In this document: positions 35,246 to 47,900 of the stretch, piece after piece
Layout of the letters: each line of letters begins with the position of its first letter
Numbering within the stretch: the first letter of the stretch is position 1
Assembly (NCBI GenBank): GCA_001687465.1
Contig: LVLI01000002.1
Coordinates: 1-62,286, forward strand
DNA: 62,286 nucleotides
Direction of reading: 5' to 3'
DNA from: Halocafeteria seosinensis
Taxonomy: Eukaryota; Sar; Bigyra; Bicosoecida
Position numbers and translations under genes: made by a program
Notes under the pieces: model-generated
Seen by the model: the letters and a program-made list of their open reading frames with translations, nothing else
What the model was told of the DNA's origin: nothing
Databases searched by the model: none

Positions 35246-35563
35246 GATGTCGTCAACGCACAAACACAAAACAAGCGCTTCTCCTTGGAGCTACCCTACA
35301 GTATTCTTCTCGAACAACCTCTCACGATTTCGAATTCTGGAAAGGTCCGGTATACACGTTATAACAAGCCATACTTGACCTTCACAACGACTTCTCAACT
35401 GGGATAAGATAAACCTTTTATGCTTTTGCTTGATCGAGAGGACTCCAATTATCCTTCCGTATTGATCCAACTTTTGGCCTCACAGTGGACATTAACTATT
35501 GTGCAAGTCCGTGGCGTGTGGTGAAGACAACTGGGAGAGAAAGGCTCAAATGACTCACGGATA
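35246..35563. promoter_or_regulatory. Divergent promoter region
   Basis: 318 bp between the start codons of the small basic protein (minus) and the kinase-2H gene (plus). No specific motif is recognised. Confidence 0.4.
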
Positions 35564-38273
35564 ATGGACGATTACGCTTCTCCTGACGGAGCACCATGCC
35601 CACCACAACGTACAGAGCTATATTATGACACGAGCACAGCTCCTGAATACTACGTGATGCAGCGTTATCACCAGCAAACCTATCCGTACAGCGGAGACGC
35701 AGCAGCTCATCAGGAGGGATCGATGCAGTACGATGAGTCCCACCATTTGGCAGCACTGCCTCCAGATGATGGACCATCCTTCCATCAAGAGGGAGAGGAT
35801 GAGGAAGAAGATATCGGGTCTGAGGAATCCGGAGAGGAAGAAGATGACCCCTTTTCACCACCGAAACGGAGCCAGCCTTTGCATATCTCCTTTGAAGAAA
35901 GATCCTTGGATTCTCAACCTGAAGAAGAGATGGACGACGTTCCCAGTTACGGAAAAGAGAAGGAGAAGGGATCATTGGATTCTCAATCTGGAGATGAGAT
36001 GGACGACGTTCTCAGTTACGAAAAAGAGAAGGAGGAGGAACAAGAAGTAAATGGAGAAGAAACAAGGGATGAGTTTAGTGGTGAAGCGACATTGACTACC
36101 CCCGACATGGAAATGGACCATGGAGTGTTGGATGAGGCAATGTCAGATACACACATTTCAAGTGGTAATCAGTTTGCTCCTTTAGCAGGATTAGAATCTC
36201 ATACAAGACATGTATTCCCAGTGACGACTCACGAACGCAGTCCGCCGCCAGAAGAAGCAGCACCGCCCCACACCCAGCCACCGCTACACCCTCACGACCT
36301 CAAAAGACTCGGGGAAGAAAACGTCAAAATCTTTAAAAAAGTTGACTCAGTGGTGAGAGCAATGTGGAGTAAAGTTATTGAACAAGGGACCACAATACTG
36401 AAACCTACTGTTGTTTTCCTTCGAGGAATACCTGGAATCGGCAAATCTAGCGCTGTTCGCGCGCTAGGAGACATGTGTGTAGACGTTACGTTTCCAAACG
36501 AAATAGCGCCATCAGAGAGGAGAGAACTTGTCGAAAATCTGATAAAGTGTGGGCGAACGGATCGCTTGGTCACGATGGACTTATCACATGAGTGGACATG
36601 GTTAGCGGTCTGTAGCGCCGACCATCATTTCGAGACACCAGAAGGGTACAAAATGGACGCACATGAGCTGGTAAGTTGCTTTGTTATGAATGGGCCTTGA
36701 TGTGCCATTCATCCTGCATATGGCTTGCCAATTACTCCAGGGGAACGCGCATGAGTCAGCGCAGCTGGCGTTCCGCAAAGCATTGGCGGCTAATATACCC
36801 TTGATCATTGTTGACAACACGAACACGCAGCAGTTCGAAATCAACAACTATATGGATGCATTGGGAAATGCTGAAGCAAATCCTATTGTTGTTGAACAGG
36901 GCATACCGACGTATGTACCGGAAATCCAACCGATTAACGTTGTTACCCTTGAATTTGTATGCCCGAACGAAATCACTGCGGTATACTGCTACGCTCGATG
37001 TGCTCATGGCGTTCCTTTGGAAAAGTGCTTGAAAATGTGGCAACGTTGGGAAACCCCCGCACCGAATACGGTGTATATCAGACCGGGGGGAGTGGCCAAG
37101 GCACTATGGAGTGCTCCTGCTGGCACTGATCCTCTGTACTTCACGAAGCTTCTCGCGTCCGAGGCGTTGAAAACGACTAGCACCGTCGATCGTAACAAAG
37201 CACAGAGGCTCATGCTAGACTTACAGGAAGACATCATGCGGGCCGAAAACCTGTTGCCGATTGAAAAGGTTCTTTATGCAGGGATAATGCTGAGCGAACG
37301 TAGTTCATCTCTCTTGCAACAGATGGCCAGCCCTCAGTTTGAAGAAGTCTGCTGCGATCACGTTACTATAAGCTTTCGCCCTAAAAAACCCCTTCTCGGG
37401 GAACTTCCCGTTGGTAAAAAGGTAACGCTTGAATGCAACTGCGAGGTATCTGGCCGCGAGGTGCAAGCAGTTCCTGTGACACCCCTCGAACACTCTCCAC
37501 TGAGATCTCAAGGGGTTTTGCAACAATCCGCTAACGGAATTTCAGCTAACTTAGTCCCTCACGTGACGATTTCGAAGAAAATGGACGTCAAGGCGAAAGG
37601 CAGTAACGAGCTACTGGAACGTTGGCACAAGGAAGCCAAGAAGAGAGGTGAATCGGAGTTGAGGGAAGACTGGCGGTGCCGACAATTTGCTCGTAGTTTC
37701 CAAATAGAGGGGACAGTAGGTGTCACTGTGGGCAAGGACCACCCTTACGGCGGGCACAGCGAGCGACGGATCATAACAGATGAGCATGAATACCGGAAGT
37801 TTTGCTCCACTCATCAGATTCGTGTTAAAGGAGCAAAACAAAGTGTAGCCCGTAATGGCTCCAGAGGTACACCATCGAAACAGGTAAAGAAGAAGTCAAA
37901 GAAGAAAACGAGTAAAACAGCAAACAGCGGCTCTGTAGTGGGTGCAAGCGGCTCAGGAGCAAGACGTACCAACCCTTCGCGGAATGTCACGCACGCTCCA
38001 CGAGGCGACACACGAACAGGGAAGCGCAACGGAGAAGTTAGCCGACGAAGCAGGCACTCCAATGGAGGAAACCGTCGGCGGCCAACGGATAGCGGCTCAT
38101 CCCCACAGTCATCATCTTCTTCTGATAGCCACAGCACGACTTCCTCTTTTTCTTCAAGCTCCTCTGGATCAGATAGCCCCTCTTGGAGACACCGCAGTGG
38201 AAAGCGTTCGAAAAGATCCTCGTTTACCCAAAGAAAGCGGACAAGGGATCGAGATAAACGTTCCAAGCGTTGA
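35564..38273 (+). CDS. Polynucleotide-kinase-like + 2H phosphoesterase protein (RNA-repair type)
   Basis: Two exons, 35564-36670 and 36741-38273, sum to 2640 nt (879 residues) with a 70-nt GT-AG intron in phase. Residues 1 to about 260 are acidic and disordered, with a tandem duplication (SLDSQPEEEMDDVPSY / SLDSQSGDEMDDVLSY). The kinase domain has the P-loop LRGIPGIGKSSAVR (near 36421) and the IIVDNTNTQQFEINNYMDA strand seen in N4BP2-like and polynucleotide-kinase-like P-loop proteins. Downstream are two His-x-Thr motifs, DHVTISFRP (37357) and PHVTISKKMDVKAKGSNELL (37558), the signature of 2H phosphoesterases such as the cyclic phosphodiesterase domain of fungal tRNA ligase and CNPase. The adenylyltransferase (ligase) domain is absent. 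The C-terminal 130 residues are Lys-, then Arg/Ser-rich, like RS tails of nuclear RNA factors. The likely role is healing of RNA 2',3'-cyclic phosphate and 5'-OH ends; the ligase would be separate. Confidence 0.75.
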
Positions 38274-39132
38274 AGCGTCCGCGTTGAACTACCGCCGTGG
38301 TAGTACCCACGGGCAAATAGCTGACTTAAGGGCTTAGCGTGTAATTGGACAATCTCAGGATATAAGGGGGGACCCTAGTCTCAAAGTTCTCCCGTTCTTC
38401 GAAACGTCCATTGCCTGTTCGCACTGAGACAATTTGGTCGGTCGGGGCTTGGGGATTTTCTTTGACGCTTCGTCGTGGTCACCATGGGCCAAATATTTAT
38501 TCCCCGGTGGATTCTCCCTAATTCGGTACGCAAAGACACCCCGAAGAATTCATAGAGTACCTTTCCCGAAACTACAAGCGCAATCCATTTGCTTTGTATG
38601 GTGCCAATGGAAAAAGTGTCTGCAAATGTTGTCACTTTCCTTCGTGATGCAATGACGGGTGGTTGTCAGAATTCGGGGAAGACGAAATCCAGTTCCTGAA
38701 GGTTTCTCGTCGGGGAGCCACAGTGGCGAGGAGGAGCTTTTAAAGGATGATGACGGTCAAGCTTCTTTGACGTTGATGGATGCTGGATCGATTTCCGGAA
38801 GGTTCACATCTCCCGGTTTACAAACAGTGTAGCATGCAGCTGTTCAAGGAAGCCAGAAACTGTCTTACACTTGGTACGTTATGAATTGCTTCCAAATGAA
38901 CTGTGCTTCAATGAAGTACATACAGCTCTATGAGTAGCATGAAACACGTGCTTGTTATATCCTTCTGTACATCATCATAGCACGATCCTCCGCTGACTGC
39001 CCTGTTTTCTTCTTCAACTACGGCACAACTTCCAGAATCCCCGGTTTCTGATGTATTGTGCATAGGTAGACATTCTTGATACAATAGAATATATTGTATT
39101 CTTATACTTCCTTTCTGTGAGGACGAAATATC
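38274..39132. other. Spacer, nothing recognised
   Basis: 859 bp between two plus-strand genes. A 70-codon frame on each strand at about 38381-38655 overlaps its opposite and has no family features. A short A/T-rich stretch precedes IBA57 at about 39080-39110. No repeats seen. Confidence 0.5.
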
Positions 39133-40673
39133 ATGCTGTCGCGTCAATTAAGAAGGTGTATACGCTCGCTGCCGTCAGCGTCCACAGTGTATCGACCCCG
39201 AGCTGGTCTTTGTAGAGCTCCCATAGCCACATCAGCATGCACTCGGTCCAATTCCATTATCGAAGGGGTCCAACATGACCCTGATCGTAAGCATATGTCG
39301 GCATTGGTGCCACTGGACTACCGACGAGGCGTCATTCGGGTTAGGTAAGGCAGTTCAGAGCTTCAAGCTCTACGCGTATCACGGTGTTTTCACCCTTTCC
39401 CTCCGTTTTTGGAATGAATGCAGTGGAGAGGAAGCGCATTCTTTCATGCAAGGGTTCACGACGAACGACATTCGGCAGCTCCAGGTGGGCAACGACCAAA
39501 TGTACACGGCGTTCTTGAACTACAAAGGACGTGTGCTCTTTGAGGGCCACATCTCTGTGGCGGCCGAAGATCGTGGCGTTCTGTATATTGATTGCGAGAA
39601 GCACTTTGTAAAGCCGGCCATTAAACACCTCGAAAAGTACAGACTCAAGAATGACGTTCGGTTCGATGATGTCTCCGAAGACTATGGAGTCTTCGCCATT
39701 CTCCCGTACGGAACAGTGGGGTTTGGATCATTACCGACTGATACCCTCAAGGCAGCTCGATCTGTTATCGGCAACGGGTCAGCTTACCATGATAAACGAT
39801 CCATGTGCCTAGGCGCACGTCTCATCGCTCCTAAAGACGTGGAGGACAAACTACTGAATGAGGCGAATGTGGAGAAAGTGGATCGCCGTGTGTACGAATT
39901 GAGCCGGTGGCTCATGGGGTGCCCCGAAGGGTACGTAAGAACTGTCCCTCCAATGCCATTTATTGTGAATTGAGTGCTCTGTTTTGTTTCCCCTGTGTAT
40001 GGTGGCAGGGGTGAAGTGACCGGTAGCATCGCTTTGGAGTGGAGTCTGCCGCAGCTCATGGGGATCAGCTTCCACAAGGGTTGTTATGTGGGCCAAGAGC
40101 TAATGGCTCGTACAAATTTCCAGGTAAGTGTTTTCAGTGTTCAAATGCTATTCAGGGTAGATGCACCAGATATAATGTTTATTGAGCACACAGGGACAAA
40201 TTCGCAAGCGTGTTTTGCCCGTTCTTCTAACGGATCAGGAAAAGCCACATGCGTACGCATGGCACAGTGGTGTCGCTGAGCCCAACATCCCGACAGTTGA
40301 GCGTACAAACTTTGGACTAGGAAGCGATATTGTCCATTTCCCGTCGTTCGAGGAAGTAAGACTACCGTCGTTGGAATCCTTACCTGCTTCTCAGAGTGAC
40401 ACGTCCGTCGTAACAAGCACCGGCAAGAAAGCTGGAAAATTACTTGCTACAATCGGCGATTCGAATCTCGCGTTCGCAAACTTAAGGCTCCGACATATCA
40501 AGGGTACCCTAAGCGTACACTCTGTTAGCGAGAGTCCTCTGGGCGGCACTATGGATGATCCACTAGATCTATTGTTGGGGGAGTCTGAAGGGACATCTGT
40601 CCGACCTGTGATTCCTCCCTTCTGGGGAGAGATCGCTGCAGCAGTGGTAGAACAGTCTCAGCACCAGGAGTAG
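39133..40673 (+). CDS. IBA57: IBA57, mitochondrial Fe-S cluster assembly factor
   Basis: Four exons: 39133-39344, 39424-39930, 40009-40123 and 40194-40673. They sum to 1314 nt (437 residues), all GT-AG and in phase. The N-terminus is a clear mitochondrial presequence (MLSRQLRRCIRSLPSAS, Arg-rich, no acids for about 45 residues). The body is a GcvT-fold protein: VSGEEAHSFMQGFTTNDI across the first junction, NYKGRVLFEGHI, and the family signature FHKGCYVGQELMARTNF with the conserved Cys. The latter continues after intron 3 as GQIRKRVLPVLL. IBA57 works with ISCA1/ISCA2 to mature mitochondrial 4Fe-4S proteins such as aconitase and lipoyl synthase. The C-terminal extension of about 60 residues (VSESPLGGTMDDPLDLL) is longer than usual. 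It converges on ASF1, 323 bp downstream. Confidence 0.93.
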
Positions 40674-40996
40674 TCGCTTTAGAAGCGTGGTGTAAATTAC
40701 TTTTTTTGTTCCAAGGATAACTAAATGCCATCGCTTCACATTACGCTCTGAGCAAATGCGGCTGTTGTGTAGCTACTTTAACAGTGCGTCTGCGTCGGGT
40801 TACTATGCCTCAAAGCCGTGTGGTAAGGAGGCACCAGCGTAGAGTCCAATACAGCCGCTCAGTGCCAGATTTAGGCAAAATGGTAGTGTTTCACATGGGT
40901 CGTCGATAGTGGCATGGATGGTGCCCGCATGTTTGGTTTCTTTGGAAAGCAAGTTGCTACTCCTTGTTGCTCTAAGGATAGCGTCGTTCTTGAATT
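40674..40996. other. Convergent 3' spacer (IBA57 / ASF1)
   Basis: 323 bp holding the two 3' untranslated regions. A T-run follows the IBA57 stop (tactttttttgttcc, near 40700). No other feature. Confidence 0.5.
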
Positions 40997-41677
40997 TCAA
41001 TCTTTCCAGTTTATATTGAAGCGGGTTACCCTCGGCTTATCGGCCAGAAGGTTGCGTTGAATTTGTGCAGGATCTATATTTTCAGGCGCTGGTGGTTCTC
41101 CGTCTGCGTGATACGTTTTATGTGAGAAAATTCGTAAAATGGGATTACAAGCGTCTTCCCTGGTGTTGCTCACTTACCTTCATTTAACTCTCCAGTGTAC
41201 TCATTATTGACGTAGTATCCCACCCGGATGAATTCTTGCCCTTTGTAAGAACATGTCACGAGGACCACTGTCACCCCTAATAAATCTGAGGCGGGGATTT
41301 TACTGGGGTCTGGCGGTTGGGTCTGTACAACACCGTTCCAGGTTTTCATACACGCCCCGCAACACATTCTGGTACATCACTTACTTGCAGTACAAACTTA
41401 TTCGTCCCTACAGGAACGGGTCCAACGAAAACATTCTCCAATTCCTGATCATGTTGGTCGTTCTCGGCGGATCCAACGTATACCACTCTCCATTCCAAAT
41501 CGTCTTTGAGTTCACTAAGGCATTCAAATGTAACCTGGGGAAGACCACTCAAGCAATAAGCTCCAGACTAGACCAACAGCACCCAGGTAGGCGAGCACTT
41601 ACTTGAAACATTAGAGGATTGGTAAAGGAGGAAGGATTATCCAATACCTCTATATTACAGACATTGACCAACGCCAT
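40997..41677 (-). CDS. ASF1: Histone H3-H4 chaperone ASF1, tail-less
   Basis: Four exons: 41677-41603, 41534-41385, 41322-41178 and 41103-40997. They sum to 477 nt (158 residues) with GT-AG junctions in phase. The sequence covers the whole immunoglobulin-like ASF1 core: [88 protein letters not shown] and the end [16 protein letters not shown]1 carries H3-H4 dimers to CAF-1 and HIRA during nucleosome assembly. The protein stops within two residues of the core; the acidic C-terminal tail found in yeast and the longer tails of animals are missing. The start Met at 41677 is exactly where the family begins. Confidence 0.97.
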
Positions 41678-42048
41678 CCTTGTGGGACTTCAAATTTTTT
41701 CTGTCCAGCTTCAACAATCCCCAATCCCAAGTTAGAACAAAACAACCACGATGGCAAGACTGTATCGAAACGAGAGTGAGAATAGACAACTATCACATGG
41801 AAATGTCGATACTACTCCGGCGCTATATTATCTCCCGTCCAAGGGTAGTTTCGTGCTTGTTTGAAATCGATGGCCCGCCGGGCCGGGCGTTCCGCCCGGA
41901 AAGATGCATGTCCCGGCGACGTTGAAGTTGGCGGGGAGGAATTGAACAATTGGCTGCATTATGCATATACAGGGAGTTGGTTGTTTCCCCCCTCCCGTTG
42001 CGTTCGCTTGGCGAGTATTGGAATGTGATTGTATTCAAAGGGAAGTAG
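41678..42048. promoter_or_regulatory. Divergent promoter region with tandem GC hairpins
   Basis: 371 bp between the start codons of ASF1 (minus) and the NFXL1-like gene (plus). Two adjacent hairpins lie at 41873-41900: ggccc-gcc-gggcc and the perfect ccgggcg-ttc-cgcccgg. Such structure is unusual for the surrounding base composition. Confidence 0.5.
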
Positions 42049-44837
42049 ATGCTGAAACGAGCGTTTGGGAATAAATTAGGAGCTGCTTCCTCCTCTGGAA
42101 CGCACCAGAGGACCAAAACAAAGGAAGCTGCATACGATGCTTCTCCTTCTTCAGAGCCGCTAAAATCATCTCCCAACTCATCTTTGACAACAGGAGGATA
42201 CTCCAATAAAAAGGGTGCGGACCGAAGGAGGAGCATAGAAGGTACAGAGACTGAGCAATCTCAGCCTCACAAACCAAACTCGGGCCATCAGGAGAATTAT
42301 GGAGAGATACAGAAGGACTACCACCCCCAAAGCGATGCTGAACCCTCATTTTCCAAGTCAGTGAACTATGAGGAGTGCGTTATTTGCATTGAAGAGGTGA
42401 GTGTTGTGTGCCCCCTGATTAATTGAAAAGTTGCACCTTTGGCGGTGACAGTCTATGGTTTGCAAATACAGATTGAACGCAGTGAGGCGATCTTTCAGTG
42501 CGCGACGTGTTTTGCTAATTTTCATCTTCCGTGTGTACAATCTTGGTAGGTGTAACATATGTAGTTTTCGGGAAGTACAGGGCTTCTATGATGACCACAT
42601 CTTCTTCATCGCAGGGTCAAGAGTTCGCTAAGACCAGAAAGTTCTCTACTTGCCGATATTTTGGATTTGCCCAATGTTTGGTACTGTCCAAGCTGCAGGG
42701 CGCAATATGACGAAAAAGAATACCCAAAATACTACAAGTGCTACTGCGGGAAGCAAGTCGACCCCCCTGATGATCCCTGGCTTGGTATGGCAATAGCGGT
42801 TGGGGCCATGCTAATACCCTGGCCACTGTGTCCACCCGTGTGCCTGCAGATCCTCATACTTGTGGCGAAAAATGTGATAAGCAACTAAAATGTGGACATC
42901 GTTGCATGCAACTTTGCCATGCAGGACCATGTCCCCCCTGTGTCATTACTGTAGACGCCACTTGTTTTTGTGGCAAGCAACGAACAAGAAAACGTTGTGG
43001 TGCTCATAGATTCAGCTGCTACGAGACATGCAACAAGGAGTTGGAATGTGGGCATCAATGTACGCGAGTGTGCCATCCTGGGGAATGCCCTCCTTGTGAC
43101 CACACCGTGTACGCGCATTGTGCATGCGGGAAACACTCCAAGCACGTCGTCTGCAAAGATAGGTTCTGGAGATGCAATGACCCGTGCACGGGATTCTTGT
43201 CTTGTGGAAACTGTCGTTGTCCCGATACATGTCATAAGGGGCCTTGTGGCCCTTGTCCTCGAAGTGGACGCCGTACGTGTCCCTGCGGCAAGACTGTGTT
43301 TGATAACCTCTCCTGTAACGAAGAGACAGAATGTTGTGGAGATACATGCAATAAGCAATTAGAATGTGGCCATTACTGTCCCCGTAGATGCCATTCCGGT
43401 GAATGCGGTCCTTGCATACAGGAGGTGACGGTAAAATGTCGTTGCGGAAGACAATCAGCGAAACGGAAATGCGGGACAGGACAGTTTCTCTGCAATCAAA
43501 GGTGCAATAAGTTAAGAAACTGTGGGAGACATGCCTGTAAACGTCGCTGTTGCGATGGAGATTGTCCAACTTGTCGAGAGACGTGCGGGAGAACGCTGAA
43601 TTGTGGCAATCACAAGTGTGAATCATTCTGTCATAGCGACGGTTGCCAGCCATGTCCTAAGAGCGTGGAAGTTACGTGCGCGTGTGGGGCCTCTCGCGTT
43701 CGTGTACGGTGCGGAATGCAGCATAAAGTTGAGAGTCCTAAGTGTATACTGCGATGCCGAGCTCCCGCTCAGTGCAACCACGAGCAGCGAGAGCCACACC
43801 CATGCCATTATGGTCCTTGTCCCCCGTGCCGACAAACCTGTGGGGCCACACGTGCGCGTTGTGGTCACATATGTACCAGTGAATGTCATTACCCTTCGCC
43901 GTGCCCACCATGTGACAAATTAGTTCAACGGTGGTGTGTCGGCTTGCATGAAATGAAGTCAATTAAGTGCAGTGAACCTTCGTTGTGGGCATGTCAGCGT
44001 ACGTGTAACAATTTCTTGGATTGTGGCAAGCACCTGTGCACTAATCCATGTCACGCTGTTACACTGAGTGATAAGTTGCCTGTGGATGACGAGCCGCTGG
44101 GGTCTGAACGTCGCCGACGCTTGTTGCAAACGTGTGGGAGATGCGAAAGGAAGTGCAATGAGTCGCGAACCTGCCCGCACCCATGTCTTTTTGGCTTTTG
44201 TCATTCCGGAAGCTGTCCCCCATGCAGAGAGGAGATCCGTATACGATGCTTCTGTGGGAAGGCGACCGTCTCCAGGGAGTGTGCTGCGATATACGACGGG
44301 TGCTCCGCGGAAAGGGCATTGGAGCGTATTCACAAACTGAAGTTCTGCGGAGACAGGTGTCATCATCCTTTACCGTGCTGTCCGCATTTGTGCCCATTAC
44401 CTTGTCATGAAGGCGAATGCCCTCCTTGTAGGAAAATGACTACTGTGCGATGCAAATGCGGGCAGCATTCACACTCTATGGATTGCTCTGAGGTTCAAAA
44501 GCACCGACGAGCAATGGGGAAACAGAGCGATCCGCATTTTGTGTCCATTCTAGATTGCAATGATGTTCACATTCCACAATCCGAACAACATTCAGATACA
44601 GCAACTCCAAACGGTGCCAATGAGGAGAAAATGAACAGGTTGCATAAGCGGAAAACTAAACCAAATAAGAGAGAAGAAATGGAAGCAGCGAGACAGAAGC
44701 TTCAAGAACGTGAAAAGAAGCAGGCTGAAAAAGCTAGGAGAACCCGTTTGTTGTGGAAAATTGCTATCTCTCTTGTCTGTCTACTAATAATAGTCGTCGT
44801 CTACGGGCCGATTTTGAGAGCCTTAATTGGGGTTTAA
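42049..44837 (+). CDS. NFXL1: NF-X1-type zinc-finger membrane protein, NFXL1-like
   Basis: Four exons: 42049-42396, 42472-42545, 42615-42784 and 42850-44837. They sum to 2580 nt (859 residues) with GT-AG junctions in phase. After a disordered Ser-rich start comes a RING/PHD-like cross-brace split by introns ([31 protein letters not shown]). The large exon then holds about ten NF-X1 zinc fingers of the form CGH.C...CH.G.CPPC (for example [17 protein letters not shown]). A coiled, Lys/Glu-rich linker leads to a single C-terminal membrane helix ([17 protein letters not shown]). This order, with RING, NFX repeats and tail anchor, is that of NFXL1, a predicted membrane-bound ubiquitin ligase. It converges on the SEL1L-like gene, 160 bp downstream, another ER-type membrane protein. 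Confidence 0.88.
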
Positions 44838-44997
44838 ACGGTCAGCAAGTGGTAAACCTAGGTGAAGCGGCACACAAAGAACAAGCTAGTGAATTACCCG
44901 TATGCTCGGATTTAGTGCATCGAAGGCGAAACTAAAATAGAGCTTTGTGACATTATAAAGGGCGATTGCTACCAATCATAAAATATAAGTGGCAAAT

Positions 44998-47900
44998 TCA
45001 TAAATTAACTAGGGCGGCCCCGCACCCCCAACAGATGCCAGCTACCAAGAAGAGAATTGCAATAAGCGCTGTAATCTCCATGATGGCGATGACTGTGACA
45101 ATGTCACAAATAGTCTCTTGGCTTGTCGGGAATGGACCGATCATCACTGTTTTCTGGTCGCCGGCAGTGGACTTTCCATTGTTGGTTTCATTGACTGGGT
45201 CACTCGTGCCGAAGCAATAATCGAGGATGTCAGGGGCAAACAGCTGTCGGGTCACATTTGCTATAAGCGTTCCTGACTCCCTGATGGTCGATATCGTTGA
45301 CCTTCCTCCAATCTGTTCCCATCCCCATTTAAGCCAAAGCCTTACCCTGTGGAGCATGAAAGGCATAGCAGCGGCAGGACCGGTCTCTTCCGCTTGTTGA
45401 AGAAATTCCATTGCTATCGTATAGTTTCGATAAATAGAGCTCTGGGGTGGCGGTGAACTGTACAAATACGAAAGAAAATAGCCTGCTTCAGAGCTACCTT
45501 TAGCTAGGGCCTCTTGCAGCAGTAGTAGTCCATGCTCGGAATTTAGAATACAGCTCCCATGAGATCCGCTGACTGGAAGTGCGACAGATTCTGTGCTTCC
45601 CGACTGCTGTCCTCTTGTCCACGTAATGGTTTCAATAATATACCCCGCAGATGACATGTTCTTGTACACCTCGAATGCAGTGTCATGGTGTGGGTTACTC
45701 TCGTTATCAGAAATATTCTTTTCCATACCCTCAAAGCAGCACTTCCCGAGCCTGAGGAGGCCATGAGGATTATCTTGATCTGCGGCAATATCGTACATTT
45801 CCAGGGAAAGACGAGTTTTCCAACTTTCCCATTGAGACTCGAGGCTAACAGGGCTCATTGTCTGCTCGGAGCCAAGTCTGTCATCCCTTTTGCGGACATC
45901 GTTTGCCAATGGCTCATTATAAACGAAGTAGTAATGATACTCAGGATCCATTGCACGAAGAGTTAACACTCTGGTATCGAAGGAGTTCATATGATTTACT
46001 TCGAGTGACAGACGGCTAGACAGTGCATCGAAATCCCGAGGATTGGTTGCCTCCAAGTAACTCAGCACTCCGCCACGCTGCCACCGCTCGAAGACGCGTG
46101 CCTGTATCTCTTCGTTCTGAAATCCAATTGAGCGCATGTACTTTTCTATTAGAGGCATCTCAGGTAACTCTTCTATAGCACGAGAGGCGGCTGGTAAATT
46201 CAGAAAAGGAACTGCGTAGAGATTGTAACCAACTCCTTTCTCCAACAGCAGTCCTGTATTACCCTGGGCTTCACCGTTTCCCATCTGTGCCAGGACTGCC
46301 GTGTGCCGGATCGCTAGGTCCCATAGATGCTCATCATGTTGATGTTCCATCGCTTGCTCAAACGATAAAAAGCTCTCCGCATTTGTATCCAGTAGGTAGT
46401 CGAGAGCTTGGCCTATGCGGAAGGAAACCGAATCAACGATAGACTGTATTTGTCGAGCTACATGTAGAAGATGAGGTTTTAGGTGACCCTCTGGTACGAT
46501 ATCTAGCATTTTCCAAATAAGGGAATGGATCCAGGAGGCTAGCTCGCCACGATGTTTTGGCGACCCTTCGGCACAATCCCATGGAGTGCCCGCTTTGCCA
46601 AATGCGAAAAGCATGCACACGCTATCATCGACAATACTCTTTTCATTTGGGGACTGTATGCGCGGGTACGAAGCGTTACTTCCTTCCAGAAAAATGTTGA
46701 CTGATTTTGTACGCTCAAATAAGTGTTCCAGGCGCCAATAGCCTCTATCAGAGACATACTTGAACATCGCAGTTGCCCTGATACAACTTTGCTGGGCATC
46801 TAGGTCTTCATATCCCCATCTATAATACTGCATTAGGCCAATGTTGTAGAAGGCATCCAAAACGGCTTCGGCATGTACCACAGTTGACTCTAGGAGCTGG
46901 CGAGCCTTGGCAAAGTCTTGTTCTATTTCACCATCATCTGCATCACGTTACAGATTGGAGGAAAATTACACAATATTGAGAGCCGTCGAGATGATGTTCG
47001 AAAATACCTTCTTGCATATACAGCACTGCCAAGTTCGAACGTGCTGCCAATACACCCTGGAAAACATCATTTGTTTTAAGCACAAACGATTTTAAAGGCC
47101 TTTCCACAACCACGTCTTACCACTTCCGACGCCCGCTCGAAGTAATACTTGGCCAATGTCTTATTAGCGGGAATATCACCTGTGGCCAAGCTAACATCTT
47201 GCGGTAAGGCGCATTTTTCAGAATCCGAGATGTCTTCCTTACCTTCGCCTCGGAGATAGATGTACCCGAGACCGTTTAGTGCAGCACCGTCGCCATGTTC
47301 TGCCGCAATATGATAATGATGGAGAGCACCGCTAACATTGTAAGCTGCAGATTTCGTATCCTCGGCACCATCTTCCCCCTCTGCGGGACCATCTTGGCCC
47401 CCAAGACCATTGATATACATCATAGCCAAATTAGCATGGCCTTGAGGAACGCCCCCAGCAGCGGCTTGCCCGAAATAGTGACGAGCTTGAGGTAAATTCC
47501 TCTCGACGCCCGCTTCGGGATCACCATGGAAATATATCTCACCTAGTGCCTCTGCAGCACCGGGATCATGGTCATTGGCCAACATCCTGCTAACAGAAGA
47601 ACGAGGTCAGTAGAGTTGCGTCACTCTTCTTTCAATACACAACACGTACTCGTAGAAAGACACTGCGTTTTTACCCTCCGTATGCGTAGCAGGGGTATCT
47701 GGTATGCTGTGGAAATCCGTGCCCCCTCCTGAGTGGAACGAACTTGCCTCGCTATTCTGTAAACGTAACAACGATCAGCGCCGCACATGCAACGTTGTTA
47801 CCAGCGTACGACACTTACCTTAACAGTTTCAATTGCTACCTGCAAATAGCGCTCTGCAGCTTCAACGCAGTTCTGATCCCATCCCCCGTACCCTGATCGA

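Noticed and set aside
42885-44397. Several long minus-strand frames opposite the NFXL1-like zinc fingers
   Set aside because: They are the complement of Cys-rich codons, where stops are rare. The plus strand has conserved NF-X1 repeats.
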